Source of the DNA: Flavobacterium sp. SUN052
GTDB lineage: Bacteria; Bacteroidota; Bacteroidia; Flavobacteriales; Flavobacteriaceae
DNA length: 64,000 nt
Direction of reading: 5' to 3'
NCBI RefSeq assembly: GCF_028867935.1
Contig: NZ_JAPQNS010000012.1
Coordinates: 62,001-126,000, forward strand
In this document: positions 54,311 through 61,264 of the stretch, piece by piece
How the letters are laid out: every line of letters starts with the position of its first letter
How positions within the stretch are numbered: the stretch's first letter is position 1
Made by a program: the position numbers and the translations under genes
The notes under the pieces: model-generated
Seen by the model: only the letters and a program-made list of their open reading frames with translations
Database searches by the model: none
Told to the model about the DNA's origin: nothing

Positions 54311-54345
54311 AAGCGACTGAAGACTATAATGTCCTCAGCCGCTTC
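54311..54345 (-). terminator. Hairpin after the acidic protein gene
   Basis: AAGCGACTGAAGAC and GTCCTCAGCCGCTT can pair with two mismatches; the A-run before it gives a T-tract on the reverse strand. Confidence 0.65.
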
Positions 54346-54369
54346 ATTATTAACAGCGCTCTACTTCTG

Positions 54370-54852
54370 TTATTGTCTATCGGAGCCTTGCTCCTTCGAA
54401 TTTTTGTCATATCCCTTGTTATGAGGATCATATCCCTCTCCTGGATTGTCTCCTTCTTCCAGATAAGTGGCATCATGGCGTTTAAAGAGAGCCTCATCAG
54501 ATGGGTTTTCCGAAACACTTTTCAATTTTGCGGCTGCTTCGTCAGACATCAAGTGGCCTGTCTTCTCGCCAGTCTCCATTGCTTTTGGGTCAACTTCCCA
54601 TCCCTGGGTTCCACCGTAGTTATCGCCTTTAGGCAATTCCGGCTTTCCTTCGCCAATGTTTGCTTCACGGGTGGCCTGCGTAGTTACCATATTCTCGGTA
54701 TCAGAGTCCATTCCCGATGTTGAATCTTTGTATGTATTTGTACCAACACCTTCTGATACCCGACCGTAGTCAGAATCGCCGTGCTGGTTTGGGTCGGTCG
54801 AGTAAAACTCGTTATCGACATTTTCCGGGTCAAATTGTGATTTGGTAGCCAT
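54370..54852 (-). CDS. Acidic, hydrophilic protein of unknown function
   Basis: A 160-residue protein without signal peptide, membrane helix or recognisable domain. It is rich in Asp, Glu, Gly, Ser, Thr and Asn (for example DPENVDNEFYSTDPNQHGDSDYGR and EEGDNPGEGYDPHNKGYDK), so it is likely disordered and perhaps stress-linked. It ends with a terminator and is on the same strand as the XRE gene, 54 bases downstream of it. No function is claimed. Confidence 0.65.
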   Translation of the reverse strand: MATKSQFDPENVDNEFYSTDPNQHGDSDYGRVSEGVGTNTYKDSTSGMDSDTENMVTTQATREANIGEGKPELPKGDNYGGTQGWEVDPKAMETGEKTGHLMSDEAAAKLKSVSENPSDEALFKRHDATYLEEGDNPGEGYDPHNKGYDKNSKEQGSDRQ

Positions 54853-54906
54853 AACGTTGGAGTGATTTACACATACAACTCGGTCCCGTAAATCAATGTT
54901 TGAAAT

Positions 54907-55284
54907 TTAATTAGTGTTTTCGAATCTGGCTGTTTTCAATTCGGCCCGCAAATCATCGGTAGTTTGCTGGAGAAGCCTGACTCGTTCGTTGAGCTGAAAC
55001 AGCAAAAATTCTATGTTGCGCATCCGCTCTTCGTTAGTCACCGCAGCCGACGGCGACTGGGGCATCGACCGGAACATTAAGCCCTCTCCCCGAATAAGCC
55101 AATCGCCATTGACATGGGGAAATGCGACCAAAATTTTTTCGAGTGTATCGTAGCGCGGTTTCAGACGACCGTGCAAAATATGATAAACTTTTTCGCCCCT
55201 ATGCTCGCCTAGTTGCCGAGCAAACTCCAGAACACTAATGTCGAGAGCTTCTATAAGTTGTTGCAGGCGGAGGTGGATAGTCAT
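54907..55284 (-). CDS. CI-like XRE family transcriptional regulator
   Basis: A 125-residue DNA-binding protein. Residues about 4-65 form a helix-turn-helix of phage-repressor type (LQQLIEALDISVLEFARQLGE, GEKVYHILHGRLKPRYDTLEKIL, then VNGDWLIRGEG). The C-terminal part (about 85-122) is a coiled coil (MRNIEFLLFQLNERVRLLQQTTDDLRAEL), likely for dimerisation; no peptidase (LexA/CI) domain is present. It is divergent from the RecE-like operon. Operator-like repeats with shared sequence lie by each promoter, so it probably represses both itself and the operon. Confidence 0.85.
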   Translation of the reverse strand: MTIHLRLQQLIEALDISVLEFARQLGEHRGEKVYHILHGRLKPRYDTLEKILVAFPHVNGDWLIRGEGLMFRSMPQSPSAAVTNEERMRNIEFLLFQLNERVRLLQQTTDDLRAELKTARFENTN

Positions 55285-55298
55285 GGCTTTTGGCTGTC

Positions 55299-55324
55299 AA
55301 TTTTACACAAAACTATGTAAAATT
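55299..55324. promoter_or_regulatory. Operator-like palindrome 1 in the divergent XRE promoter
   Basis: AATTTTACA-N8-TGTAAAATT is a perfect 9-base inverted repeat. On the reverse strand the site includes TAGTTTTG, a perfect -7 element for the XRE gene (start 55284). The spacer is CAAAACTA. This is a likely autoregulatory operator. Confidence 0.7.
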
Positions 55325-55467
55325 TAGAATCTGATTGAACGGCCCGGCATATCCTGGCTTTTGGGGAATAATAAGGCCCTAAAATGTGTTTATTTAAGTG
55401 GATAGAGGTTCTTTAACGGACCAATTTAGGGGTCCGTTTGGCGGCCTAAAGTTTCTATCTGAACGGG

Positions 55468-55499
55468 TTTGAAATTTACAGTAAACTATGTATTTTTAC
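55468..55499 (+). promoter_or_regulatory. Promoter with embedded operator-like site 2 for the RecE-like operon
   Basis: TTTG (55468-55471), a spacer of 19 bases and TATTTTTA (55491-55498; consensus TAnnTTTG with one mismatch) make a good Bacteroidota promoter. Between them lies TTTACA-GTAAACTA-TGTA (55475-55492), the same arrangement as site 1 with a spacer alike at six of eight positions. A repressor bound there would block the promoter directly. Confidence 0.7.
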
Positions 55500-55578
55500 T
55501 TGTTAAATCACCCCCCTGTAAAAGGCAAAAGGGACCGCAATGTGGGCCCCCTGCTTGAACAGTAAACAACAAATACTA

Positions 55579-56217
55579 ATGAACACGCAAAACAAAAACA
55601 TCGCTGAGACAAATCAAAATGGTTTGGTACTTAAAGCGTATCAAAAAATTAACGAAGTCACGGGCGAAGTGACGGCAAAATACAAATATTTGGAAGGCCA
55701 CCCCCGCCAATATCGCTTCGATGCCAAGGAAGGTGTGTTCAATATCAATGGTTCTGAGAAGCTGGGGCGCACCCTTACGTTTCAGCCTATTGCCTGGCGA
55801 ATCTTCACCGACAATATTCTGAACATGGGCACTAAAAACTGGGCAGAACTTTTTTTCATTGATGAAAAGAATTGTGTTTCGGCCGTACTGTTCCATGGCT
55901 ATTCAGTAGATAATATTTTCCGGCTGATCGAGCCACTCTACTACGACGATATGACGCTGGCCGATGTGGTGATTACAGCCGTAGCAGAGAAGAAAGAGAA
56001 CAACAAGATTCAGCCCAAAGGCGTGTACTACATTGCCAATTTCTCCTACAAACTTGGCGACCCTGTCCGTACGGCCGAACTAAAACAGTATGCTCAGGAT
56101 GTGAAGGTATTCCGCCAGGAAACACTGACTGACATCGCCAATATCAAAACGGCTTATAATTATTACAACCCCTTCGCCCACGCGATTGAAGATGCGGAAC
56201 ACACGTTGTTGAATTAA
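55579..56217 (+). CDS. Hypothetical protein, first gene of the XRE-controlled operon
   Basis: A 212-residue protein, start at the ATG at 55579 (MNTQNKNIAETNQNG); a further upstream ATG at 55540 is in a non-homologous-looking leader. No signal peptide or membrane helix is seen. Contents are beta-rich (LTFQPIAWRIFTDN, WAELFFIDEKNCVSAVLFHGYS, PKGVYYIANFSYKLG) with a helical C-terminus. I do not recognise a family. Phage RecE-like operons often carry a DNA-annealing or single-strand-binding protein beside the nuclease, so this is a candidate for such a role, by position only. It ends 9 bases before the nuclease gene. Confidence 0.7.
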   Translation: MNTQNKNIAETNQNGLVLKAYQKINEVTGEVTAKYKYLEGHPRQYRFDAKEGVFNINGSEKLGRTLTFQPIAWRIFTDNILNMGTKNWAELFFIDEKNCVSAVLFHGYSVDNIFRLIEPLYYDDMTLADVVITAVAEKKENNKIQPKGVYYIANFSYKLGDPVRTAELKQYAQDVKVFRQETLTDIANIKTAYNYYNPFAHAIEDAEHTLLN

Positions 56218-56226
56218 CCCTGTTTC

Positions 56227-56973
56227 ATGCTCACTCAACTTTCATATACAAAGCCCTCCTTGTTGTTGCCAATGGGCGACTATCGGGCTATTCCCCGCGT
56301 GTCTAATTCTGACCTTACGCGACTGAAGGAGGAACATCTTGGATACGCCAACGGTGGGCCATCGGCGCGGTTTGCTACAGAGCAGACCCGGACGTTTGGG
56401 AAAGCGTTTCATCAGCACTTGCTCGAACCCGAAACGCTTGGCACGGTAATGCAGCAATTAATGCCTGATATGCTAACTCCCGGTCAGTTAGACCCTCGCC
56501 TTGCGCCAAAACAATCGGAGCAGTTGGGTAACCTGATGGACGTGGTCCGTCAGGATGGGTTTTGTAGGCGTTACCTGAAACGGTCCGAGAAAGAGCGGGT
56601 CGTTTTATTTAATGAACCTACCAGTGGTGTTGCCTGCAAAGCCCGGCTCGATCTGGTTTACACCAGTCAGAAGCGACAGAGTGCTCTGGTATTGGACTTT
56701 AAAACCACGTCGGCACGCACGCAGTCGCAGTTTTTGCAAAGTTGTTACGACTATGATTATGACCGGCAAGCTGCTTTTTATCTCGACAGTCTCCGTTACG
56801 CAGGCAACGAATGGAGCAGTACACGCCGGTTTCGTTTTGTGTTTGTGGGTGTGATGAAACAGAGCCCCCACCGCTTGTTTGCCGTTGATGCGACCTCCAT
56901 TCCGGGTTTTCTGGACTATGGTCGCAAAAAGTACCGCTTCTGGTTACGGAAGTGGCAGGATCAACAAGACTAA
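56227..56973 (+). CDS. RecE-like PD-(D/E)XK nuclease
   Basis: A 248-residue protein of the exodeoxyribonuclease VIII / YqaJ-like PD-(D/E)XK superfamily. Marks are GKAFHQHLLEPE (conserved GxAFHxxxLxPE near 58-69), Asp142 (CKARLDLV), the core Asp157-x-Lys159 (LVLDFKTTSART) and the YDYDRQAAFYLDSLR helix. RecE digests double-stranded DNA ends to expose single strands for phage-type recombination. Here there is no recognisable RecT beside it; the adjacent unknown proteins could be partners. The gene sits inside a repressor-controlled operon. Confidence 0.82.
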   Translation: MLTQLSYTKPSLLLPMGDYRAIPRVSNSDLTRLKEEHLGYANGGPSARFATEQTRTFGKAFHQHLLEPETLGTVMQQLMPDMLTPGQLDPRLAPKQSEQLGNLMDVVRQDGFCRRYLKRSEKERVVLFNEPTSGVACKARLDLVYTSQKRQSALVLDFKTTSARTQSQFLQSCYDYDYDRQAAFYLDSLRYAGNEWSSTRRFRFVFVGVMKQSPHRLFAVDATSIPGFLDYGRKKYRFWLRKWQDQQD

Positions 56974-56979
56974 AACGCT

Positions 56980-57363
56980 ATGGAAACATTCACGATTGAA
57001 CCGCCTATTACCAGTACAATGACGGTGCTTACGGTCTCGCCCTCGGCACTGCAATACAACTGGGGGACCGATGGGCTGGTGCTTTGGATCGAAGATCTCA
57101 GCCCCGACAATAGTTTGCTTCAACAAATGCCAAACCTGCTCGAACGAATTGGCTTTGGCATTGAACTACAAACTGGCTGGGATCATCGCTACGACACTGG
57201 AACGTTGCATCCACTCTATGGCTATCGAATTCTGTTGCGCGATGCCACGGGGCTCTGGTATGCTGTACGCGTGGATGAGAACGGGCGGTTCGTCGGGACG
57301 GTACCGTTGGAAGAGCTAGATTACGAAATTGCCTACGATATGGTGATGTGGGTTGATTTGTAG
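56980..57363 (+). CDS. Hypothetical protein, third gene of the operon
   Basis: A 127-residue protein, 6 bases after the nuclease gene and therefore co-transcribed. The sequence (VLTVSPSALQYNWGTDGLVLWIEDL, GFGIELQTGWDHRYDTG, LHPLYGYRILLRDATGLWYAVRVDENG) suggests a compact alpha/beta fold. No family is recognised, no signal peptide is present, and no catalytic motif stands out. Confidence 0.65.
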   Translation: METFTIEPPITSTMTVLTVSPSALQYNWGTDGLVLWIEDLSPDNSLLQQMPNLLERIGFGIELQTGWDHRYDTGTLHPLYGYRILLRDATGLWYAVRVDENGRFVGTVPLEELDYEIAYDMVMWVDL

Positions 57364-57389
57364 AAGATTACATCAACAGAATCAAACAG

Positions 57390-57413
57390 AACGCGGGTTT
57401 CCCGCGTTTTTTG
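57390..57413 (+). terminator. Terminator of the RecE-like operon
   Basis: AACGCGGG and CCCGCGTT form a perfect 8-base stem with a 3-base loop and a T6 tail. Confidence 0.9.
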
Positions 57414-57445
57414 TTTAGTACACTCACTATCAACGTTATTTTAAT

Positions 57446-58621
57446 TTGAAACGCTCAACGAAAATCATCATCGCGCTGATTGCCCTGCTGGTTGTTGCCC
57501 GGCTGCTACTGCCCTATTTCGTGTTACGCTACGTAAATAAGGAATTAGCCGATATGGGTAGCTATACAGGACATATTGACGACGTAGATATTGCCTTACT
57601 TCGCGGGGCCTATCAGATCAATGACCTCCGAATCCGTAAGATCAACGGCAAAATTAAAGAGCCATTTGTATACATTCCCAAAACGGACTTGTCGGTGCAG
57701 TGGCAGTCATTGCTCAAAGGAAAGCTGGTGGGCGAAGTAGAAACCTACAAGCCTGAACTCAATTTCTCATTCAGCAAAAACGAGTCGGAACGGCAAACAG
57801 GGCAAGAAGTCGACTGGACTATTCTGGTGAAAGACCTCCTTCCCATAGAAATTAACCGATTTGCGGTCATTGATGGCCGTATTGACCTAACCAGCTTACT
57901 GACCCAGCCCAAAACCGATCTGTCGATGCATCGGGTAAACGGCGAAATCCGCAACATTCGCAATGTAGAGGAAAAGGCGGGTAGTTTACCGTCGCCACTC
58001 TGGGCTTCGGGCGATGTACCGGGTTATGGGGGCACTATGCGTTTTGATGCCAACACCTACTTATTAAAACCCCTCCCTGATTTTAATTACAATCTACGTT
58101 TCACCAATTTACAGATGGTGAAACTGAATACCCTTGCCCGTGAATATGCCAACGTTGACTTTGAACGGGGCACATTAAGCGTTTTCAGCGAAATGGCGAT
58201 GAACGATGGTAAGTTGAACGGTTATGTGAAGCCTCTGACAAAGGAAATGAAAGTTTTCAAGCTCGACGAAAACGAAAAGCGGTCAGTTGGAAAGTTCTTC
58301 ACAGAACTGCTGGCTCAGGGTGGTATAGCGGTACTAAAAAATCAAAAGCGCGATCAGGTAGCAACCCGAATACCACTCTCTGGTACAGTTGACAATGTTG
58401 AAACATCGCTGTGGCCAACCTTATTTGGCGTGCTACAAAACGCGTATATTGAAGCGTTCAAGGGAGAATTTGATAACGATATAACGTTTAAGGACGCCGT
58501 AAGTGATTTCAAAGCTGATTTTAAAGCAAAAAGGGCAGAGAAAAAAGAGGAGCGAAAAGAGCGTCGGGAAGAACGAAAAGAGGAACGAAAACAGCGCCGG
58601 GAAGAGCGGAATAAGAACTGA
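57446..58621 (+). CDS. AsmA/DUF748-like inner-membrane protein
   Basis: A 391-residue protein that starts at TTG (57446). One N-terminal membrane helix (about 5-27) is followed by a periplasmic beta-rich domain of DUF748/AsmA type (LRKINGKIKEPFVYIPKTDLSVQWQSLLKGKLVGEVE, and IEINRFAVIDGRIDL). The last 40 residues are a highly basic repetitive tail (KAKRAEKKEERKERREERKE). AsmA-like proteins form lipid-transfer bridges in the envelope; the role here is inferred. There is a terminator upstream and no clear one downstream. Confidence 0.75.
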   Translation: MKRSTKIIIALIALLVVARLLLPYFVLRYVNKELADMGSYTGHIDDVDIALLRGAYQINDLRIRKINGKIKEPFVYIPKTDLSVQWQSLLKGKLVGEVETYKPELNFSFSKNESERQTGQEVDWTILVKDLLPIEINRFAVIDGRIDLTSLLTQPKTDLSMHRVNGEIRNIRNVEEKAGSLPSPLWASGDVPGYGGTMRFDANTYLLKPLPDFNYNLRFTNLQMVKLNTLAREYANVDFERGTLSVFSEMAMNDGKLNGYVKPLTKEMKVFKLDENEKRSVGKFFTELLAQGGIAVLKNQKRDQVATRIPLSGTVDNVETSLWPTLFGVLQNAYIEAFKGEFDNDITFKDAVSDFKADFKAKRAEKKEERKERREERKEERKQRREERNKN

Positions 58622-58633
58622 GTTTAACTGATT

Positions 58634-58697
58634 GAGGTGACTGCCGGGCAATCCCGATCTGGTTTAGGAAGATCGAGGCCACCCAAGCGGTCATCTC
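58634..58697 (+). ncRNA. Candidate structured RNA element
   Basis: GAGGTGACTGC (58634-58644) and GCGGTCATCTC (58687-58697) form an 11-base-pair helix if G-U pairs are allowed; two of the pairs are G-U on the forward strand and would be A-C mismatches on the reverse strand. An inner stem CGATCT / AGATCG (58655-58660, 58670-58675) adds to it. There is no T-tract. It may be a regulatory or 3' untranslated structure. Confidence 0.4.
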
Positions 58698-58709
58698 TGG
58701 CCATGTGCG

Positions 58710-58717
58710 TATCTTTG
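58710..58717 (+). promoter_or_regulatory. Candidate -7 element almost touching a start codon
   Basis: TATCTTTG matches TAnnTTTG exactly and lies 4 bases before the ATG at 58722, so transcription would start at or next to the start codon. A good -33 element is not visible. Confidence 0.35.
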
Positions 58718-58721
58718 CCGC

Positions 58722-58835
58722 ATGAAATGGCTCCGTAACTTCTATAACGAGTATAAACCGTACGTTTTTTCCGACGGTTGGTATTACATTTTTATCGTAA
58801 TTTTCATTATTCTGCTATTCGTATTTTTCTCCTGA
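58722..58835 (+). CDS. 37-residue membrane microprotein
   Basis: A short frame of 37 codons with an amphipathic, charged and aromatic start (MKWLRNFYNEYKPYVFSDGW) and one strongly hydrophobic segment (about 20-37). It ends one base before the ATG of the lipid-kinase gene (TGA at 58833-58835, ATG at 58836), so the two are likely translated together. The NEYKPY and DGWYY pattern is not chance-like. I do not recognise a family; a role linked to the kinase at the membrane is possible. Confidence 0.6.
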   Translation: MKWLRNFYNEYKPYVFSDGWYYIFIVIFIILLFVFFS

Positions 58836-59714
58836 ATGGCATCCATCTCAACCCTGCTGGCCATTGTAAATCCGCTGTCGGGCACCGCTTCCGCATCGCA
58901 ACGGGAACAGTTACGCCTGTACCTGGCGCGGCAGGCCGAACAGGCAGGCTACACCGCCGATATTGTTGTGACTACCCATCCGGGACATGCCACCGAACTG
59001 GCTTCTGCTGCAGTTCGGCAAGGTATTGGGCGGATATTGGCTGTTGGGGGCGATGGCACCATTAATGAGACAGCACGAGCCTTACGACGGTCAGCTTCGG
59101 CATTGGGCATTGTGCCAATGGGATCTGGAAATGGACTGGCCCGGCACCTTGGGATTCCATTGGACCCCAAAAAAGCCATCGACAAAGCCCTAAACGGAAA
59201 ACCAGTGGTGGTCGACAGCGGTGAAATTAATGAACACCCGTTTTTTTGCACAGCAGGTCTTGGCTTTGAAGCTTTCGTTGCTCACCTGTTTGCCCAGCAG
59301 CCCATACGGGGCTTATCAACGTATATCCGAACAGCCTATAGAGCCTTCTGGACATACAAACCGGAGACGTTTGCTATCAATGGCCACGAAAAAACCTTAT
59401 TTTCGTTAACCTTTGCCAACGCAGCACAATTTGGCAATAATGCCTGGATAGCCCCGCGAGCAAACATTGCCGACGGACGATTAGATCAATGTGAAATCAG
59501 ACCTTTTTCAATGTCAGTCAGTGGCGCGTTAGCCTGGCGGCTTTTCAACCGCACGCTCGATGGATCGGCTTACTGGCAGGGTGAGCCTATCACAAAATCG
59601 GTTGTAGCAAGCAGCCAGCCATTGATGATTCATGCCGACGGCGAACCAATAATGCTGTCTGAAAGCGAGTGTGAAGTACGCGTATTACCGGGGAGTTTGC
59701 TTGTGTTGTTGTAA
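58836..59714 (+). CDS. Diacylglycerol/lipid kinase family protein (YegS-like)
   Basis: A 292-residue protein of the DAGK catalytic-domain family. The NPLSG motif (12-16), GGDGT motif (71-75) and GSGNGLARHLG (near 106-116) form the nucleotide site; the C-terminal part is the beta-rich domain of YegS-type kinases. Substrate could be diacylglycerol, phosphatidylglycerol, sphingosine-type lipid or another lipid. Bacteroidota contain sphingolipids, so a sphingoid-base kinase cannot be excluded. Confidence 0.9.
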   Translation: MASISTLLAIVNPLSGTASASQREQLRLYLARQAEQAGYTADIVVTTHPGHATELASAAVRQGIGRILAVGGDGTINETARALRRSASALGIVPMGSGNGLARHLGIPLDPKKAIDKALNGKPVVVDSGEINEHPFFCTAGLGFEAFVAHLFAQQPIRGLSTYIRTAYRAFWTYKPETFAINGHEKTLFSLTFANAAQFGNNAWIAPRANIADGRLDQCEIRPFSMSVSGALAWRLFNRTLDGSAYWQGEPITKSVVASSQPLMIHADGEPIMLSESECEVRVLPGSLLVLL

Positions 59715-59727
59715 GCACATTACTTGA

Positions 59728-60078
59728 ATGAGCAAGAAAAATCAAAAAATCAAGACTTCGGGACCATTCGTGTATTCTACCGACCCCGACTTCAAATACG
59801 AGTCTGACGACCAATCCGAAGCCCAATCGCTCCCCCCGGCCCACCAAGCGCTCAAAGTGTGGCTCGACCGCATTGGCGGGGGCAAAACAGTAACGGCTGT
59901 CCGGGGTTTTGTGGGCACTGAGGCCGACCTGAACGACTTGGCCAAACAATTAAAGGCCACCTGTGGAGCTGGCGGTTCGGCAAAAGAGGGTGATGTGCTT
60001 ATTCAGGGCGACCACCGGGAAAAGGTGATCGCCTGGCTTACGAGTAAAGGATATAAAGCAAAAAAGGCGGGTGGCTAA
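59728..60078 (+). CDS. SUI1/YciH translation initiation factor-related protein
   Basis: A 116-residue protein with a SUI1/eIF1 domain (about 40-112: LKVWLDRIGGGKTVTAVRGF, LNDLAKQLKATCGAGGSAKEGDVLIQGDHREKVIAWLTSKGYK). Bacterial YciH affects start-site fidelity or stress-time translation. The start is at 59728, 13 bases after the lipid-kinase stop. Length is normal for the family. Confidence 0.92.
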   Translation: MSKKNQKIKTSGPFVYSTDPDFKYESDDQSEAQSLPPAHQALKVWLDRIGGGKTVTAVRGFVGTEADLNDLAKQLKATCGAGGSAKEGDVLIQGDHREKVIAWLTSKGYKAKKAGG

Positions 60079-60093
60079 ACTAATGGTTGTCAG

Positions 60094-60891
60094 TTACAAT
60101 TTAGTGGCAATTCGGTTGGCGGAGTCCAGATTACTAAACGAGAAATTGCCTAGCTCCAGCAGGGACTTATCGTTTCGATATTCATCTTCGATAAAGTGTT
60201 CATAAATAACCCGCAGGTTTTTGCAGGAAGCAATAAATTGACTTGCTCCTTTAATTACCTCCGGCTCCATGCCTTCCACGTCGAGTTTCATAATCACGCG
60301 AGCATTGGGCGGCATCTTCACCGACGCCATAATGGTATCGAGTAGGTCAATATCCACATTCGGCTCTTGCTTGCTGTCGCGGGCCACGTGGCTTGAACTG
60401 GTCACACCGTCTAGTATATTGAAGAAAACCCGTTCTTTTTTTTCACCTACTCCACATGCAAATACATCAATTTTGTCGGTCAGGGCATTGATAGCAATAT
60501 TATCTCTCAGCCCCTTGAAGTTTACAGGTTCCACAGCTACGCAATGTTTTCCCTCTTTGGCCAGCCAAATACAGTATTCACCAATGCACGCACCAACGTC
60601 AATAAACACATCGAACGTGTTTAGATTTTGCCGCAGGTAATCTTTCACCGACTTTTCGTAAGCATAATTGATAAACTGAAAGTCAGTTGTATTCTTCCGA
60701 ATTAGAAATTTACCCATTCCGCTGCTTGTTTCGTAGCCTACCTGCGGAAGTTGATGAGTAAATACGTATTTCAGCGATGCTCCCAGCGATTTGAAATCAC
60801 CGTGTCTTATATATTCGAAAAAATAGCGGGCGTAAATACTATACTTACTCGCATTAGTCCAACTGGGTTTGTAAGCTTCAATTTCTGCCAT
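60094..60891 (-). CDS. FkbM family methyltransferase
   Basis: A 265-residue SAM-dependent methyltransferase. The N-terminal part (about 1-85) is typical of the family's extension; the SAM-binding core begins at DVFIDVGACIGEYCIWLAKEG, then VEPVNFKGLRDNIAINAL, VFFNILDGVTSSSHVA and IMKLDVEGMEPEVIKGA. FkbM-type enzymes O-methylate sugars or secondary metabolites. It is convergent with SUI1 and next to T9SS- and glycan-related genes, so a surface-glycan role is plausible. Confidence 0.87.
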   Translation of the reverse strand: MAEIEAYKPSWTNASKYSIYARYFFEYIRHGDFKSLGASLKYVFTHQLPQVGYETSSGMGKFLIRKNTTDFQFINYAYEKSVKDYLRQNLNTFDVFIDVGACIGEYCIWLAKEGKHCVAVEPVNFKGLRDNIAINALTDKIDVFACGVGEKKERVFFNILDGVTSSSHVARDSKQEPNVDIDLLDTIMASVKMPPNARVIMKLDVEGMEPEVIKGASQFIASCKNLRVIYEHFIEDEYRNDKSLLELGNFSFSNLDSANRIATKL

Positions 60892-60942
60892 CGTCTGGGT
60901 TAGTTAAGTGTAAGATTTGACTAAAATAGTTTGTCAGGGCAA

Positions 60943-61032
60943 TCATTTAGATGGCTCGATGGAGTAATAGGGCGAGCCAGTAATCAGAAACGTTAGGCCA
61001 ATACCAACAACCGAGAAAAGTAAGGTTTTCAT
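60943..61032 (-). CDS. Possible 29-residue hydrophobic peptide
   Basis: A 29-codon frame (MKTLLFSVVGIGLTFLITG, then SPYYSIEPSK) with a signal-like or single-helix hydrophobic segment. It lies in an otherwise gene-free 373-base gap, with no ribosome binding site or homologue known to me. Coding status is doubtful. Confidence 0.3.
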   Translation of the reverse strand: MKTLLFSVVGIGLTFLITGSPYYSIEPSK

Positions 61033-61264
61033 GGGTTAGCAACGCCCTAAAACGTGACCTAGTAAGCTATATAACATTCATTTAGACACATGTAGGCATG
61101 ACCCGTCACGGCTTATCTAATAGATAACTGTCAATTACAATTATATTTTATTTCAAAAAATGTTCTTTAAAGAGCATTCAAGCGTATGGCTATCTGTATA
61201 AAAACAAATATACATAAGATGAATTTTAGATCTATTATCTGAGAACGGCGCCTGTTTTGGACCG
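61033..61264. other. AT-rich non-coding gap
   Basis: About 230 bases of AT-rich sequence downstream of the T9SS type B gene; no gene, hairpin or promoter motif of note was seen. Confidence 0.4.

Noticed and set aside
54907..57363. Calling the XRE/RecE-like unit a prophage
   Set aside because: Only a regulator, a nuclease and two unknown proteins are present; without integrase or structural genes the label would not be supported.
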